64,000 bases of DNA. It comes from Rhodospirillaceae bacterium UBA6219. GTDB lineage: Bacteria > Pseudomonadota > Alphaproteobacteria > Rhodospirillales > Magnetospirillaceae. The stretch covers positions 1 through 64,000 of the forward strand of contig DISD01000012.1 in assembly GCA_002435715.1 (NCBI GenBank), given 5' to 3'. The notes below the pieces were generated by a model that saw only the letters and a list, made by a program, of their open reading frames with translations, was not told the origin of the DNA and searched no databases. Within the stretch, counting starts at the first letter, position 1; the number at the start of each line of letters is the position of its first letter. Of this stretch, positions 31,704-40,539 are shown in pieces. Made by a program: the position numbers and the translations under genes.

Positions 31704-34478
31704 CTAGTGAGCTTCACCCCAGCTGGTGCCAAAGCCGGAATCTACAACCAAGGGAACGTCCAGTTGGACGGCGCCTTCCATGATCTGGTGGACCACTTGG
31801 CGGGTGGCGTCTTTTTCCGCTTCGGGCACTTCCAGGATCAGTTCGTCGTGGACCTGCAGCAACAGGCGCGCCGACAGGCCGGCATCGACCAAAGCCTGGG
31901 GCAGTCGCACCATGGCCCGCTTGATGATGTCGGCAGCGCCGCCCTGGATGGGGCCGTTGATGGCGGCGCGTTCGGCAAAGGCGCGCATGGCGCCGTTCTT
32001 GTCGCCGATTCCGGGGGTGAACACCTTGCGGCCGAACGGCGTGCGGACGAAGCCGTTGGCGCGGGCCTCTTCCTTGGTGCGTTCCATGAAATCGCGGATT
32101 TCCGGGTAACGGGCGAAATAGGCGTCGATATAGGATTTGGCCTCGCCGTTGGAAATGCCCAGTTGCTGGGCCAGGCCGAAGGCGGAAATGCCATAGATGA
32201 TGCCGAAATTGATCGCCTTGGCGCGACGGCGCAACATCGGGTCCATGCCCTCCACCGGCACGCCGAAGACTTGCGACGCGGTGATGGCGTGGATGTCGGC
32301 GCCATCATGGAAGGCCTGTTTCAATCCCTCGATGGATGCCACATGGGCGACCAGGCGCAATTCGATCTGCGAGTAATCGGCCGACAGCAGCACATGGCCC
32401 GGTTCGGCGACGAAGGCGTGACGGATCTTGCGCCCTTCCTCGCTGCGCACCGGGATGTTCTGCAGATTGGGGTCCGACGACGACAGCCGTCCGGTGGTGG
32501 TCAGCGCCTGGGCGAAGCTGGTGTGAACGCGGCCCGAACGGGGGTTGACCTGGGCCACCAGGGCGTCGGTATAGGTGCCCTTCAGTTTGGACAATTGCCG
32601 CCATTCCAGCACGCGGACCGGCAGGTCGTGGCCGGCGGCGGCCAAATCTTCCAAAACGTCGGCGCCGGTGCCCCATTGGCCGGTCTTGGTCTTCTTGCCG
32701 CCGGGCAGGCCCAGATCTTCGAACAGCACCTTGCCCAATTGCTGGGGCGAGCCGACGTTGAATTCGCGCCCCGCCAGTTTCTGGATGTCGGCTTCCAATT
32801 CGGCCATACGGGCGCCGAATTCGGCGGACAGGCCCATCAATACCTGGGCATCCACCTTGATGCCGGTGTCCTCCATCTTGGCCAGAACCGGCACCAGGGG
32901 GCGTTCCAGGGTCTCGTAGACTGTGACCATGCGCTCGGCCAAAAGCCGCGTCTTCAAAAGGCCATGCAGGCGCAGCGTGATGTCGGCATCTTCCGCCGCA
33001 TAGGCCACGGCCTTGTCCAGCGGCACCCGGTCGAAGGTGATCTGGTTCTTGCCGGTGCCGCAGACATCGGCGAATTTGATGGTGTCGTGGCCCAAATGCA
33101 GCTTGGCCAACTCGTCCATGGAATGGCCATGGCTGGCGCCGTCCAGAACATAGGACAGCAGCATGGTGTCGTCGAAGGCGGCGAGTGTCAGCCCGGTTTG
33201 GGCCATCACCCGCATGTCGTATTTGATGTTGTGGCCGATCTTCAGCACCGCCGGATCGGCCAGCAACGGCGCCAGCTTGGCCAGCGTCACATCACGGGGC
33301 AAAATCTTCGGCCCCGCTTCGGCGGGGGCGTCCAGCAGCAGGGAACCCTGGGCCGGGGCTGCATCGTGCTTGATGGGGATGTAACAGGCCTGACCGGGGG
33401 CGGTGGCCAGGGACACCCCTACCAGTTCCGCCTTCAGCGGGTCCAGACCGGTGGTTTCGGTGTCGAAGGCGACGAAGCCCTGGGCTGTCGCGCGGGCGAC
33501 CCAGGCATCCAGCGCTACCTCGGTGGTCACCAGTTCATAGGCCTGGGCGACCGGCGCGGCGGGTTCCGCGGCGACGGGTGCCGTTGCTGCCGGGGCGGCG
33601 CTTTGCGGAGCGACCGACGACCCGCCCAGACGGGCGACGATGCTTTTGAAGCCTTGCGCCGCCATGAAATCGGCCAGAACCTGACGATCGAAGGGCCGCT
33701 TGGCGAAGCTGTCCAGGCTGGCGGTCACCGGCACGTCGCGTTTCAGGCGCACCAATTCACGGCTGACCCGGGCGGCTTCGGCATTGTTCAGCAAGGTTTC
33801 GCGGCGCTTGGGCTGCTTGATTTCCCCGGCACGGGCCAACAGGGTGTCCAGATCGCCATATTCGCCGATCAACTGGGCGGCGGTCTTGATGCCGATGCCG
33901 GGCACGCCGGGCACGTTGTCGACCGCGTCGCCGCACAGGGCCTGGACGTCCACCACCTTGTCGGGGGTGACGCCGAATTTTTCCAGCACTTCCGGCTCGC
34001 GGATGGTGCGGTTCTTCATGGTGTCCAGCATCTCGACGCCGTCACCCACCAACTGCATCAAATCCTTGTCCGACGACACGATGGTGACCTTGGCCCCCAT
34101 GGCCTTCGCCTGGGTGGCGTAGGTGGCGATCAGATCGTCGGCCTCGAAGCCTTCCATCTCGACCGAGGGTACGTTGAAGGCGGTCACCGCGTCGCGGATC
34201 AGGGCGAATTGCGGGATCAGCTCTTCCGGTGCCGGCGGACGATGCGCCTTGTATTCGGGATAGATGTCGTTTCTGAACGACAGGCGCCCGGCATCGAAGA
34301 TCACCGCCACATGGTCGGCGTCGGTGTCGGACAGCAGTTTCAGCAACATGGTGGTGAAGCCATAGACGGCGTTCACCGGGGTTCCGTCGGGGCGGAACAT
34401 GGCCGGCAGACCGTGGAAGGCGCGGAAGATGAAGCCCGAGCCATCCACCAGGAAGACGTGTTTGATGTCGCCGGCCAC
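31704..34478 (-). CDS. polA: DNA polymerase I
   Basis: PolA processes Okazaki fragments and performs repair synthesis. The 924-residue protein has three domains: 5'-3' exonuclease/FEN (about 1-290, FLVDGSGFIFRAFHGL and VSSDKDLMQLV), a 3'-5' proofreading domain with the catalytic DxE motif intact in FDTETTGLDP (about residue 360), and a family A polymerase domain with LLSADYSQIELRLVAHVA and VHDELILEVP. No ATG precedes the conserved start, so I chose GTG at 34478, six bases after the zinc-finger gene stop. An ATG at 34538 would overlap that gene. Confidence 0.95.
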   Translation of the reverse strand: MAGDIKHVFLVDGSGFIFRAFHGLPAMFRPDGTPVNAVYGFTTMLLKLLSDTDADHVAVIFDAGRLSFRNDIYPEYKAHRPPAPEELIPQFALIRDAVTAFNVPSVEMEGFEADDLIATYATQAKAMGAKVTIVSSDKDLMQLVGDGVEMLDTMKNRTIREPEVLEKFGVTPDKVVDVQALCGDAVDNVPGVPGIGIKTAAQLIGEYGDLDTLLARAGEIKQPKRRETLLNNAEAARVSRELVRLKRDVPVTASLDSFAKRPFDRQVLADFMAAQGFKSIVARLGGSSVAPQSAAPAATAPVAAEPAAPVAQAYELVTTEVALDAWVARATAQGFVAFDTETTGLDPLKAELVGVSLATAPGQACYIPIKHDAAPAQGSLLLDAPAEAGPKILPRDVTLAKLAPLLADPAVLKIGHNIKYDMRVMAQTGLTLAAFDDTMLLSYVLDGASHGHSMDELAKLHLGHDTIKFADVCGTGKNQITFDRVPLDKAVAYAAEDADITLRLHGLLKTRLLAERMVTVYETLERPLVPVLAKMEDTGIKVDAQVLMGLSAEFGARMAELEADIQKLAGREFNVGSPQQLGKVLFEDLGLPGGKKTKTGQWGTGADVLEDLAAAGHDLPVRVLEWRQLSKLKGTYTDALVAQVNPRSGRVHTSFAQALTTTGRLSSSDPNLQNIPVRSEEGRKIRHAFVAEPGHVLLSADYSQIELRLVAHVASIEGLKQAFHDGADIHAITASQVFGVPVEGMDPMLRRRAKAINFGIIYGISAFGLAQQLGISNGEAKSYIDAYFARYPEIRDFMERTKEEARANGFVRTPFGRKVFTPGIGDKNGAMRAFAERAAINGPIQGGAADIIKRAMVRLPQALVDAGLSARLLLQVHDELILEVPEAEKDATRQVVHQIMEGAVQLDVPLVVDSGFGTSWGEAH

Positions 34479-34483
34479 TGGTC

Positions 34484-34687
34484 TTAGTGCCCGGCCTTGA
34501 CCTTGGCGCCTTCGGCCAATTGATAGGTGCGCGAGCAATAGGGGCAGACCACCTGGCGGTCGTGACCCATGTTCAGGAACACCCGCGGATGACCCAACGG
34601 ACCGTTGCCGCCGTCGCAGGCGACATGGGTGGTCTCGACGATGATGGTTTCGAATTCGGCGGGCTTGGCAGCAGCGGCAGAGGACAT
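34484..34687 (-). CDS. CHCC zinc-finger protein
   Basis: This small (67-residue) protein has the zf-CHCC pattern: CDGGNGPLGHPRVFLN, then VVCPYCSRTYQL. The putative zinc ligands are Cys, His, Cys and Cys, as in the C-terminal domain of mitochondrial complex I subunit NDUFS6, whose bacterial homologues are common in alphaproteobacteria. The start at 34687 (MSSAAAAKPAEF) is likely; an ATG at 34702 is also possible. It is followed almost directly by polA and is divergent from the ABC gene. Confidence 0.85.
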   Translation of the reverse strand: MSSAAAAKPAEFETIIVETTHVACDGGNGPLGHPRVFLNMGHDRQVVCPYCSRTYQLAEGAKVKAGH

Positions 34688-34740
34688 GTGAGCTTCATCC
34701 ATTGACCGTGGAAACGGCCGGATGATACCCATGTCGGGCC

Positions 34741-35697
34741 ATGGATCAAACAAACATCGACACCGCCCTTCCCGACAACGCCATCGAGACCCGCGACCTG
34801 ACCAAGGTCTATGGCGGCAAACAAGGGCGCAAGGTGGCTTTGGACGGGGTGTCCCTGGACGTGCCGCGCGGCTCGTTCTTCGCCCTGCTGGGGCCGAACG
34901 GGGCGGGAAAAAGCACCTTCATCAACATCTTGGCCGGACTGGTCAACAAATCTTCGGGCCATGCCGCCATCTGGGGGCGCGATATCGACCGCGACCATCG
35001 CGGCGCCAAGGCGGCCATCGGCATCGTGCCCCAGGAACTGAACCTGGACCCGTTCTTCACGCCGCGTGAATTGCTGGACGTCCAGGCCGGCATGTATGGC
35101 GTGCCGAAATCAGAACGCCGCACGGCGGAAATTCTGGAAGCGGTGGGGCTGGCCGACAAGGCGGAATCCTATGCCCGGACCCTGTCGGGCGGCATGCGGC
35201 GGCGTTTGCTGGTGGCCAAGGCGATGGTGCACAACCCGCCGGTCCTGGTGCTGGACGAACCCACCGCCGGCGTCGACATCGAGCTTAGGCAATCGCTGTG
35301 GGCTTACGTGAAAAAGCTGAATGCCCAAGGCGTGACGGTGGTGCTGACCACCCATTACCTGGAAGAGGCGGAAGAATTGTGCGACCGCATCGCCATCATC
35401 AACAAGGGCCGCCTGGTGGCCTGCGATTCCAAGCGGGCCTTGCTGTCGCGGCTGGATTCCAAGGCCTTGCTGGTCAGCGTCGAAGGCGGCCTGTCCGAGG
35501 TGCCGCCGCTTTTGGCGGCCTATAATCCGGAAATCCGCCCCGACGGCCGCTTGGCATTGCGCTATGCGCCTTCGGCGGTGCCGGCCGGCCGGATCCTGGA
35601 GGCCATTCGTGATTCCGGCCTGTCGGTGCGCGACCTGTCCACCGAAGAAACCGATCTGGAAGACATCTTCCTGCGGCTGACCTCGTCGCAGGGCTAG
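34741..35697 (+). CDS. ABC transporter ATP-binding protein, ABC-2/DrrA type
   Basis: This 318-residue ATPase has a Walker A GPNGAGKST (about 58-66), a Q-loop in IVPQELNLD, signature LSGGMRRRLL, Walker B VLVLDEPTAGVD and an H-loop TTHYLEEAEE. It then has a C-terminal DrrA/CcmA-type regulatory extension (about 230-318). Such ATPases usually pair with an ABC-2 permease in the next gene. Here the next gene is a lipoprotein hydrolase, so the permease is elsewhere or the hydrolase pathway uses it indirectly. The stop is followed one base later by the next ATG. Confidence 0.9.
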   Translation: MDQTNIDTALPDNAIETRDLTKVYGGKQGRKVALDGVSLDVPRGSFFALLGPNGAGKSTFINILAGLVNKSSGHAAIWGRDIDRDHRGAKAAIGIVPQELNLDPFFTPRELLDVQAGMYGVPKSERRTAEILEAVGLADKAESYARTLSGGMRRRLLVAKAMVHNPPVLVLDEPTAGVDIELRQSLWAYVKKLNAQGVTVVLTTHYLEEAEELCDRIAIINKGRLVACDSKRALLSRLDSKALLVSVEGGLSEVPPLLAAYNPEIRPDGRLALRYAPSAVPAGRILEAIRDSGLSVRDLSTEETDLEDIFLRLTSSQG

Positions 35698-35698
35698 C

Positions 35699-36679
35699 AT
35701 GAAGCATGTGGCGGCCCTGCTGTTGCTTGTCGTCCTGTCGGGATGCGCCGCCATGACTTATCCCGCCGGTCCCGCCACCCAAGCCCCCCGTCTGGAAGAC
35801 GACCATGCGGTGATGGCCGATGGCGCGGTGCTGCCGTTGCGGCGCTGGCTGCCCCAGGGCGACACCCGCGCCATCGTCGTCGCCCTGCACGGCATGAACG
35901 ATTACTCGAACTTTTTCGCCGAGCCGGGGGAATATCTGGCCCGCCACGGCATCGCCAGCTATGCCTATGACCAGCGTGGCTTCGGCCAGGCCCCCCATCC
36001 CGGCCATTGGTCCAGCAGTGAAACCATGGTGGACGACGCCCGCACGATGGTCGATCTGATCTCGGCCCGTCATCCCGGCCCGCCGGTGTTTCTGTTCGGT
36101 GAAAGCATGGGCGGCGCGGTTTCCATATTGGTGGCCGGCGATCCCCCCGCCGGTTTGGACGGGGTGATCCTGGCGGCACCGGCGGTGTGGGGGCGGTCCG
36201 CCATGCCGTGGTGGCAACGGGTGTCGCTGTGGCTGGCCTATCAACTGGCGCCGGGCTGGATGCCGTCGGGGCGCGGCCTGAACATTCGCCCGTCGGACAA
36301 TATCGACATGCTGCGCAAGCTGGGGGCCGACCCGCTGGTGATCAAGGAAACCCGCATCGACGCCCTGAAGGGGGTGGTCGATTTGATGGACGCCGCCCAG
36401 GCGGCGCCTTCGCGCGTTCGCACCCCCACCTTGTTCCTGTACGGCGCCCATGACGAGATCATTCCCGCCGAACCCAGTTGGCAGGCCGCCAAGGACATTC
36501 CCAACCGCCGGGCCGTTTTGTACCCCAATGGCTGGCACATGCTGGTGCGTGACCTGCAGGCCAAGGTGGTGCTGGACGACATGGCGGCCTGGATGGCCGA
36601 CGAGGACGCCAAGCTGCCATCGGGCGGCGACGCGTTGACACCCCCGATGCCGAAAAAGGAGTGTTCATGTTCAAGGTGA
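35699..36679 (+). CDS. Lipoprotein alpha/beta hydrolase, monoacylglycerol-lipase-like
   Basis: This 326-residue protein has a lipobox signal (LLLLVVLSGC, Cys17) and an alpha/beta hydrolase domain. Motifs are VALHGMNDYSNFF, the nucleophile elbow FGESMGGAV, the acid in FLYGAHDEIIP and the histidine in NGWHML. The closest known group by motif is Hydrolase_4/lysophospholipase-like enzymes acting on acylglycerols. It overlaps the following secreted-protein gene by 13 bases, so a joint envelope function is plausible. Confidence 0.85.
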   Translation: MKHVAALLLLVVLSGCAAMTYPAGPATQAPRLEDDHAVMADGAVLPLRRWLPQGDTRAIVVALHGMNDYSNFFAEPGEYLARHGIASYAYDQRGFGQAPHPGHWSSSETMVDDARTMVDLISARHPGPPVFLFGESMGGAVSILVAGDPPAGLDGVILAAPAVWGRSAMPWWQRVSLWLAYQLAPGWMPSGRGLNIRPSDNIDMLRKLGADPLVIKETRIDALKGVVDLMDAAQAAPSRVRTPTLFLYGAHDEIIPAEPSWQAAKDIPNRRAVLYPNGWHMLVRDLQAKVVLDDMAAWMADEDAKLPSGGDALTPPMPKKECSCSR

Positions 36680-37254
36680 TGGTGGCGGTCGCGGCACTGT
36701 TCTGCAGCCTGCCGGCGTGGGCGGCGGAACGGGAATTCGATCTGGGTTGGGCCTATCCCGGCATGATGCAGGGACAGTTCCGTTTCGGCGCCTGGCCGCC
36801 GGGCATGGCCATCCGGTGCAGCGACGATCCCGATTTGCCCAAGGATTTGGGGCAGTTGTTGTACATGCCCAAGCCGATGATGGATCTGGGCGCCACCCGT
36901 TGCGCGTTGCTGGCGGTGGACGACAAGGGGGTGTGGAAACCGGCGCAAAGGAAGATCGCCGGCATCCCCTTGGAAATGTCGGCGACCTTCGCCCCCGACA
37001 TGCAGGACACCCGGCGCCTGGTGCAATTGTTCATCACCGGCCCGCGCGAGGCCTATGCCGGTCTGGTGCGCCATTTCGTCGCCCGTTTCGGCCCGCCCAC
37101 CAATGAAAACGAACGGCTGGTCCATTGGCAGAACGCCCGCAACGAAGCCTTGGTCATGCATGAAGAAGGCGAGACGGTCCTGGGCATGCTGATCGACACC
37201 AAGCTGCAGGAAGCCATGAACCAAAAGCTGGAAGCGGCGAGAAAACGGAAATAA
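36667..37254 (+). CDS. Secreted protein of unknown function (paralogue A)
   Basis: This 195-residue protein has a cleavable signal peptide (about 1-20, ending AWA). The mature part starts REFDLGWAYPGMMQGQF, has two cysteines (about 56 and 79) likely to form a disulfide, and a conserved VHWQNARNE segment near the end. It shares these landmarks with the next gene, so the two arose by duplication. The ATG at 36667 has AAAAGGAG six bases upstream; a GTG at 36661 is too close. No named domain recognised. Confidence 0.7.
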   Translation: MFKVMVAVAALFCSLPAWAAEREFDLGWAYPGMMQGQFRFGAWPPGMAIRCSDDPDLPKDLGQLLYMPKPMMDLGATRCALLAVDDKGVWKPAQRKIAGIPLEMSATFAPDMQDTRRLVQLFITGPREAYAGLVRHFVARFGPPTNENERLVHWQNARNEALVMHEEGETVLGMLIDTKLQEAMNQKLEAARKRK

Positions 37255-37318
37255 CCCATGCGGATGGTGCATAAGCGAAGGCGATGACGCGCTGCAATAA
37301 CTGTGACATCATCGTTGC

Positions 37319-37897
37319 ATGAGAAAGATTCTCGGCGCCTTGGCGATGTTGCTTGCTCCTTGGACCGCATGGGCCGAGGACAAGTCCTTCGACCTTGGTT
37401 TCGCCCAGCCCGGCATGGCCCAGGCGCAATTTCGCGAATATGGCTGGAATGACCGCAAGGTCGTGTGTTCCGACGAGGCCGACCACCCCCACGAAGTGGA
37501 TTTCAGTGTCACCAAGGGGGTGGCCCGGGTCGGCGCCATCCGTTGCGGCCTGTTCGCCGCCGACGAAGCCGGACAATTACGGCCTCAGCCCTATATGGTG
37601 GCCGGTTGGCCGGCCGAAATCTGGGCGCTTTTCCTGCCGGATTCCGTCGGCACGCCGCGTTTGGCCCACTTGAAACTGAACCTGCCGGCGCAGGCTTTCG
37701 ACGATCTGGCCCGCGATTGGAACAATGTGCTGGGTCTGCCCACCTATCGTCGTGACAAGGTGGTGCATTGGAGCAATGCACGCAGCGACGTGATGATCGT
37801 CGGCGAAGGCGATGCCCAGGTGCAGGTCTATGTCATGGACAACGCCCTGCACGACAGCGCCAACCGCCGCCTGGGCCAGATGCCGGCCCAACATTAG
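37319..37897 (+). CDS. Secreted protein of unknown function (paralogue B)
   Basis: This 192-residue protein has a signal peptide (about 1-19) followed by SFDLGFAQPGMAQAQFREYG. It keeps the landmarks of the preceding protein: FDLG.A.PGM.Q.QFR, paired cysteines (about 50 and 76) with a GA.RC.L.A.D pattern, and VVHWSNARS. Sixty-four bases separate the two genes. Family and function unknown; location suggests the periplasm. Confidence 0.68.
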   Translation: MRKILGALAMLLAPWTAWAEDKSFDLGFAQPGMAQAQFREYGWNDRKVVCSDEADHPHEVDFSVTKGVARVGAIRCGLFAADEAGQLRPQPYMVAGWPAEIWALFLPDSVGTPRLAHLKLNLPAQAFDDLARDWNNVLGLPTYRRDKVVHWSNARSDVMIVGEGDAQVQVYVMDNALHDSANRRLGQMPAQH

Positions 37898-37904
37898 GCG
37901 AATA

Positions 37905-39110
37905 TCAATTACAGTTGGTGTCGCGCTTTTCACGGCTCATGGCGCTCAGGATGTCGGGCGACATGTCCAGGGCCTTGGCCACGTCATAGGCATCCGTCAG
38001 CATCAGGCAGCGCAGAATCTTGCTCTGTTGCGGCGTGATCTTCTCTTCGTCCAGGTCGGGGCGTTGCGACAGGGTTGCCGCTTGCACCAGACCGATGACG
38101 CCAAAGGCGGGGGATGCCATGGCCGGGTTCTTCTGGAACACCATGGTGCCGCCGCCGCTGACCTTGGGATCGGGGGCGAAGGTGCCGAAATTGCTGTTGG
38201 TGGCCGAACCACCGTAAACAAAGGACGGTCGGTAGCGGATATGGGTGATGCGTCCGGCTTTTTTGCGTAAGGCGGGCGGCAGCTTGTCGACCATGTCCAC
38301 CGCCCGGCGCATCAGTGTCATGAAGGCCTGGTTGTCGCTGGCGGGATAGCCGTGCAAGGTGCGGCCCTTATAGGTTTCGGTGGGGGCGTCGAACACCGCC
38401 GTCAAGGCGGCGTCGTTGACGGCTTCGCGGGCTGCCGGCAGGATCGCCTCCAAGCTCTCGGTCATGGTTCTTTCCGACAGCTTCTCGTTGACCAGCAAGA
38501 TGGTCATTCCCTTGTGACGGATGACCGAGGCGTTGGCGCCATCACCGACGAAGACCACCGCCGGCAGGGTCAGCAGATACAGCATGGCTTGGGGGTTGCG
38601 GTTGGACGCGTCGATGACGAAGTCCTTCCACCATTGCTGCAATTGCTGCTGTCCTTTCTTGACGTTGCCGGTATCGCCGATTTTGGTCGGTACCGAGGTG
38701 TCTTCGGAACAGGAATGCGTCAATTTGGGTTGCCAGCTTTCCTGGCGCCGCCGGACCTGTTCGAAGCCGGTCATGTCCAACTGGCTTTCCAGTTTCGAAG
38801 CATCGGGACGGGCCTGGCGGATCTGGGACAATCCGGCCAATTTCAGCCAGACCAGACCGGCGATGACGTCCTTGGTGGCACCCTGGCCTTGGCTGACCAT
38901 ACGGCCGACCAGCCATTGTGCCGGGGCGAAACCGTTTTCCGCCAACGGCTCCAGCACGTCCTGGGCTTCATCGAACCGGCCGGCCGTATAGGCTTCGTAG
39001 CCCTGTTTCCAGGCTTCGGCCAAACTGAGGCCGAAACACGGCGAGGGGGCGGCTTGGGCACTGGCGGCAGCGAAGGTCAACAGTACGGCAGACAGGATCA
39101 GACGTCGCAT
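37905..39110 (-). CDS. Periplasmic protein with Sel1/TPR-like repeats
   Basis: This 401-residue protein has a signal peptide (about 1-20). The first 100 residues contain Sel1-like helical repeats (AWKQGYEAYTAGRFDEAQDV, NGFAPAQWLVGRMVSQGQG, VIAGLVWLKLAG). The remaining 300 residues have no recognised domain and include a glycine-rich FGTFAPDPKVSGGGTM and a C-terminal helical part with DAYDVAKALDMSPDIL. It converges on the paralogue-B gene with only seven bases between the stops and no clear terminator. Confidence 0.7.
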   Translation of the reverse strand: MRRLILSAVLLTFAAASAQAAPSPCFGLSLAEAWKQGYEAYTAGRFDEAQDVLEPLAENGFAPAQWLVGRMVSQGQGATKDVIAGLVWLKLAGLSQIRQARPDASKLESQLDMTGFEQVRRRQESWQPKLTHSCSEDTSVPTKIGDTGNVKKGQQQLQQWWKDFVIDASNRNPQAMLYLLTLPAVVFVGDGANASVIRHKGMTILLVNEKLSERTMTESLEAILPAAREAVNDAALTAVFDAPTETYKGRTLHGYPASDNQAFMTLMRRAVDMVDKLPPALRKKAGRITHIRYRPSFVYGGSATNSNFGTFAPDPKVSGGGTMVFQKNPAMASPAFGVIGLVQAATLSQRPDLDEEKITPQQSKILRCLMLTDAYDVAKALDMSPDILSAMSREKRDTNCN

Positions 39111-39179
39111 CGGCTACCCTTGGGAAAGTTGTGCGCACATGATCGCTTAATAAGGGTGGTTCCGCAACCAAAGCGGCTC

Positions 39180-39212
39180 AAAAAAAGCCCCTTCCCGCAA
39201 GCGGGAAGGGGC
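39180..39212 (-). terminator. Intrinsic terminator after the reductase gene
   Basis: On the minus strand GCCCCTTCCCGC and its complement form a 12-bp stem with a 2-base loop, followed by seven T. Confidence 0.92.
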
Positions 39213-39242
39213 AATCCGGCAACCAGGGACCCGGGGTGGGGT

Positions 39243-40292
39243 TTAAACCACGGGCGCCAGCCTGTCAGCGGGCGGTTGCTCCGGTTTGTGTTGGGGGAAA
39301 TAGCCTTCGGTGTGGATCAGTTCGGGCTTGGCCCCCAGGGCCTTGGCGGCGGCGACACAGGCCTCGACGAATTCGGGGCTGCCCGCGACGAACACCGAAT
39401 GGTTGGACAGGTCTTGGAACAGATCGGGCAGGATGGCGGGGATGCGACCCATACGGCCGTCATGCTTTTCCTGGGTCAGGGTGGGCACGAAGCGGAAGCG
39501 GCGGTTGCGCGCCTGCCACAGCGCCATGGTGCCCTGGCAATAGATGTCTTCCTGGGTCTTGCCGGAAAACACCAAGGTGACCGGCTGGTTGTAGCCGCGA
39601 CGAAGCGCCGCTTCGGCCAGGCTCATGATCGGGGCCAGACCGGAACCGGCGGCCAGACACAGAACCGGGGTGTCCACCGACGGGTCGCCGATGAAGGTGC
39701 CATAGGCGCCCGACACCTTGATCATGTCGCCGACCGCCACCTTGTCGTGCAGCCAGCGGCTGGTGGCGCCGTCATCGACGCGGGTGATGTGCAAAACGAT
39801 CTCGCCTTCGGGATTGGGGGCGTTGGCGATGGAATAACAGCGCGGCGGCGCGCCTTCCCTGTCGTCGCCCAGCACCAGATATTGGCCGGGCCAAAAGCGC
39901 ATGGGCTTGCCCACCGGGCGCAGGCGGAATTCGGTGATACGCGGCGTGCGCCCGAACTTGTCGACCACCACGAACAGCATGTTTTCCCGTGGCGGGAACA
40001 GCTTGGGCTTGGCGTCGTCGGTGCCCCATTCGATTTCCAGGACTTCCGACAAAGGCTTGGCCATGCACATCAGGCCGAAGCCTTCCTTGCGCTCGTCTTG
40101 CGACAGCGCCATGTCCAGCACCATGCCCTGGTCGAACTGACCCGAGGTCACCTTGACCTTGCATTCGCCGCACGCACCGGCCCGGCAATTGTTGGGCAGG
40201 GCATAGCCCGCCTTTTCCAGCGCCGACAGCACGGTCTCGCCATCGGGGCACTCAACCTCGCGGCCCGAAGGCAGCAGACGGATTCGACTCAT
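39243..40292 (-). CDS. Oxygenase reductase component (2Fe-2S, FAD, NADH), MmoC/BenC-like
   Basis: This 349-residue electron-transfer protein moves electrons from NAD(P)H to an oxygenase. A plant-type [2Fe-2S] domain comes first (NCRAGACGECKVKV and LMCMAKP supply the four cysteines), followed by an FNR-type FAD domain (PPRCYSIANAPNPEGEI, R-x-Y-S as RCYS) and an NAD domain (LAAGSGLAPIMSL). This order is the MmoC/DmpP/BenC arrangement. The next gene upstream is a ferritin-like diiron protein on the same strand, making it the likely partner. Confidence 0.85.
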   Translation of the reverse strand: MSRIRLLPSGREVECPDGETVLSALEKAGYALPNNCRAGACGECKVKVTSGQFDQGMVLDMALSQDERKEGFGLMCMAKPLSEVLEIEWGTDDAKPKLFPPRENMLFVVVDKFGRTPRITEFRLRPVGKPMRFWPGQYLVLGDDREGAPPRCYSIANAPNPEGEIVLHITRVDDGATSRWLHDKVAVGDMIKVSGAYGTFIGDPSVDTPVLCLAAGSGLAPIMSLAEAALRRGYNQPVTLVFSGKTQEDIYCQGTMALWQARNRRFRFVPTLTQEKHDGRMGRIPAILPDLFQDLSNHSVFVAGSPEFVEACVAAAKALGAKPELIHTEGYFPQHKPEQPPADRLAPVV

Positions 40293-40539
40293 TTCCCCAC
40301 CTCGATGTCTTGTTCTTATACCATATGCCGGTGATCGGAACCGATCCCCGGCGCCCTCATGCGGCGGGCGGGTTTCTCCGAAACCCTTGCCTCCCGCGGC
40401 ATAAGCCGCGCGGCCCTTTGGGCCTAACCAAATCCCGATGAGTTCCTCTCTTCGTGATTTGGTCTTACTTGGGACGAAGGGCCGGCGGGGTCGCCCCCGC
40501 CGGCTTCGGTCATTTTTAGATTGGGACAGACAGCGCCGA
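40293..40539. other. Gap of 247 bp between diiron and reductase genes
   Basis: It contains the hairpin at 40481-40504 and several GC-rich short palindromes (for example GCGGCATAAGCCGC near 40398). Nothing coding is visible. The spacing suggests the reductase may have a separate promoter, but I did not find a convincing one. Confidence 0.4.
40481..40504 (-). terminator. GC-rich hairpin after the diiron protein gene
   Basis: GCCGGCGGGG pairs with CCCCGCCGGC around a short TCG loop. No T tract is seen on the minus strand, so it may reduce rather than stop transcription into the reductase gene. Confidence 0.5.

Noticed and set aside
31707..34487. 926-codon open frame on the plus strand opposite polA
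   Set aside because: It mirrors the PolA codons and has glycine/glutamine/histidine-rich composition without domains.
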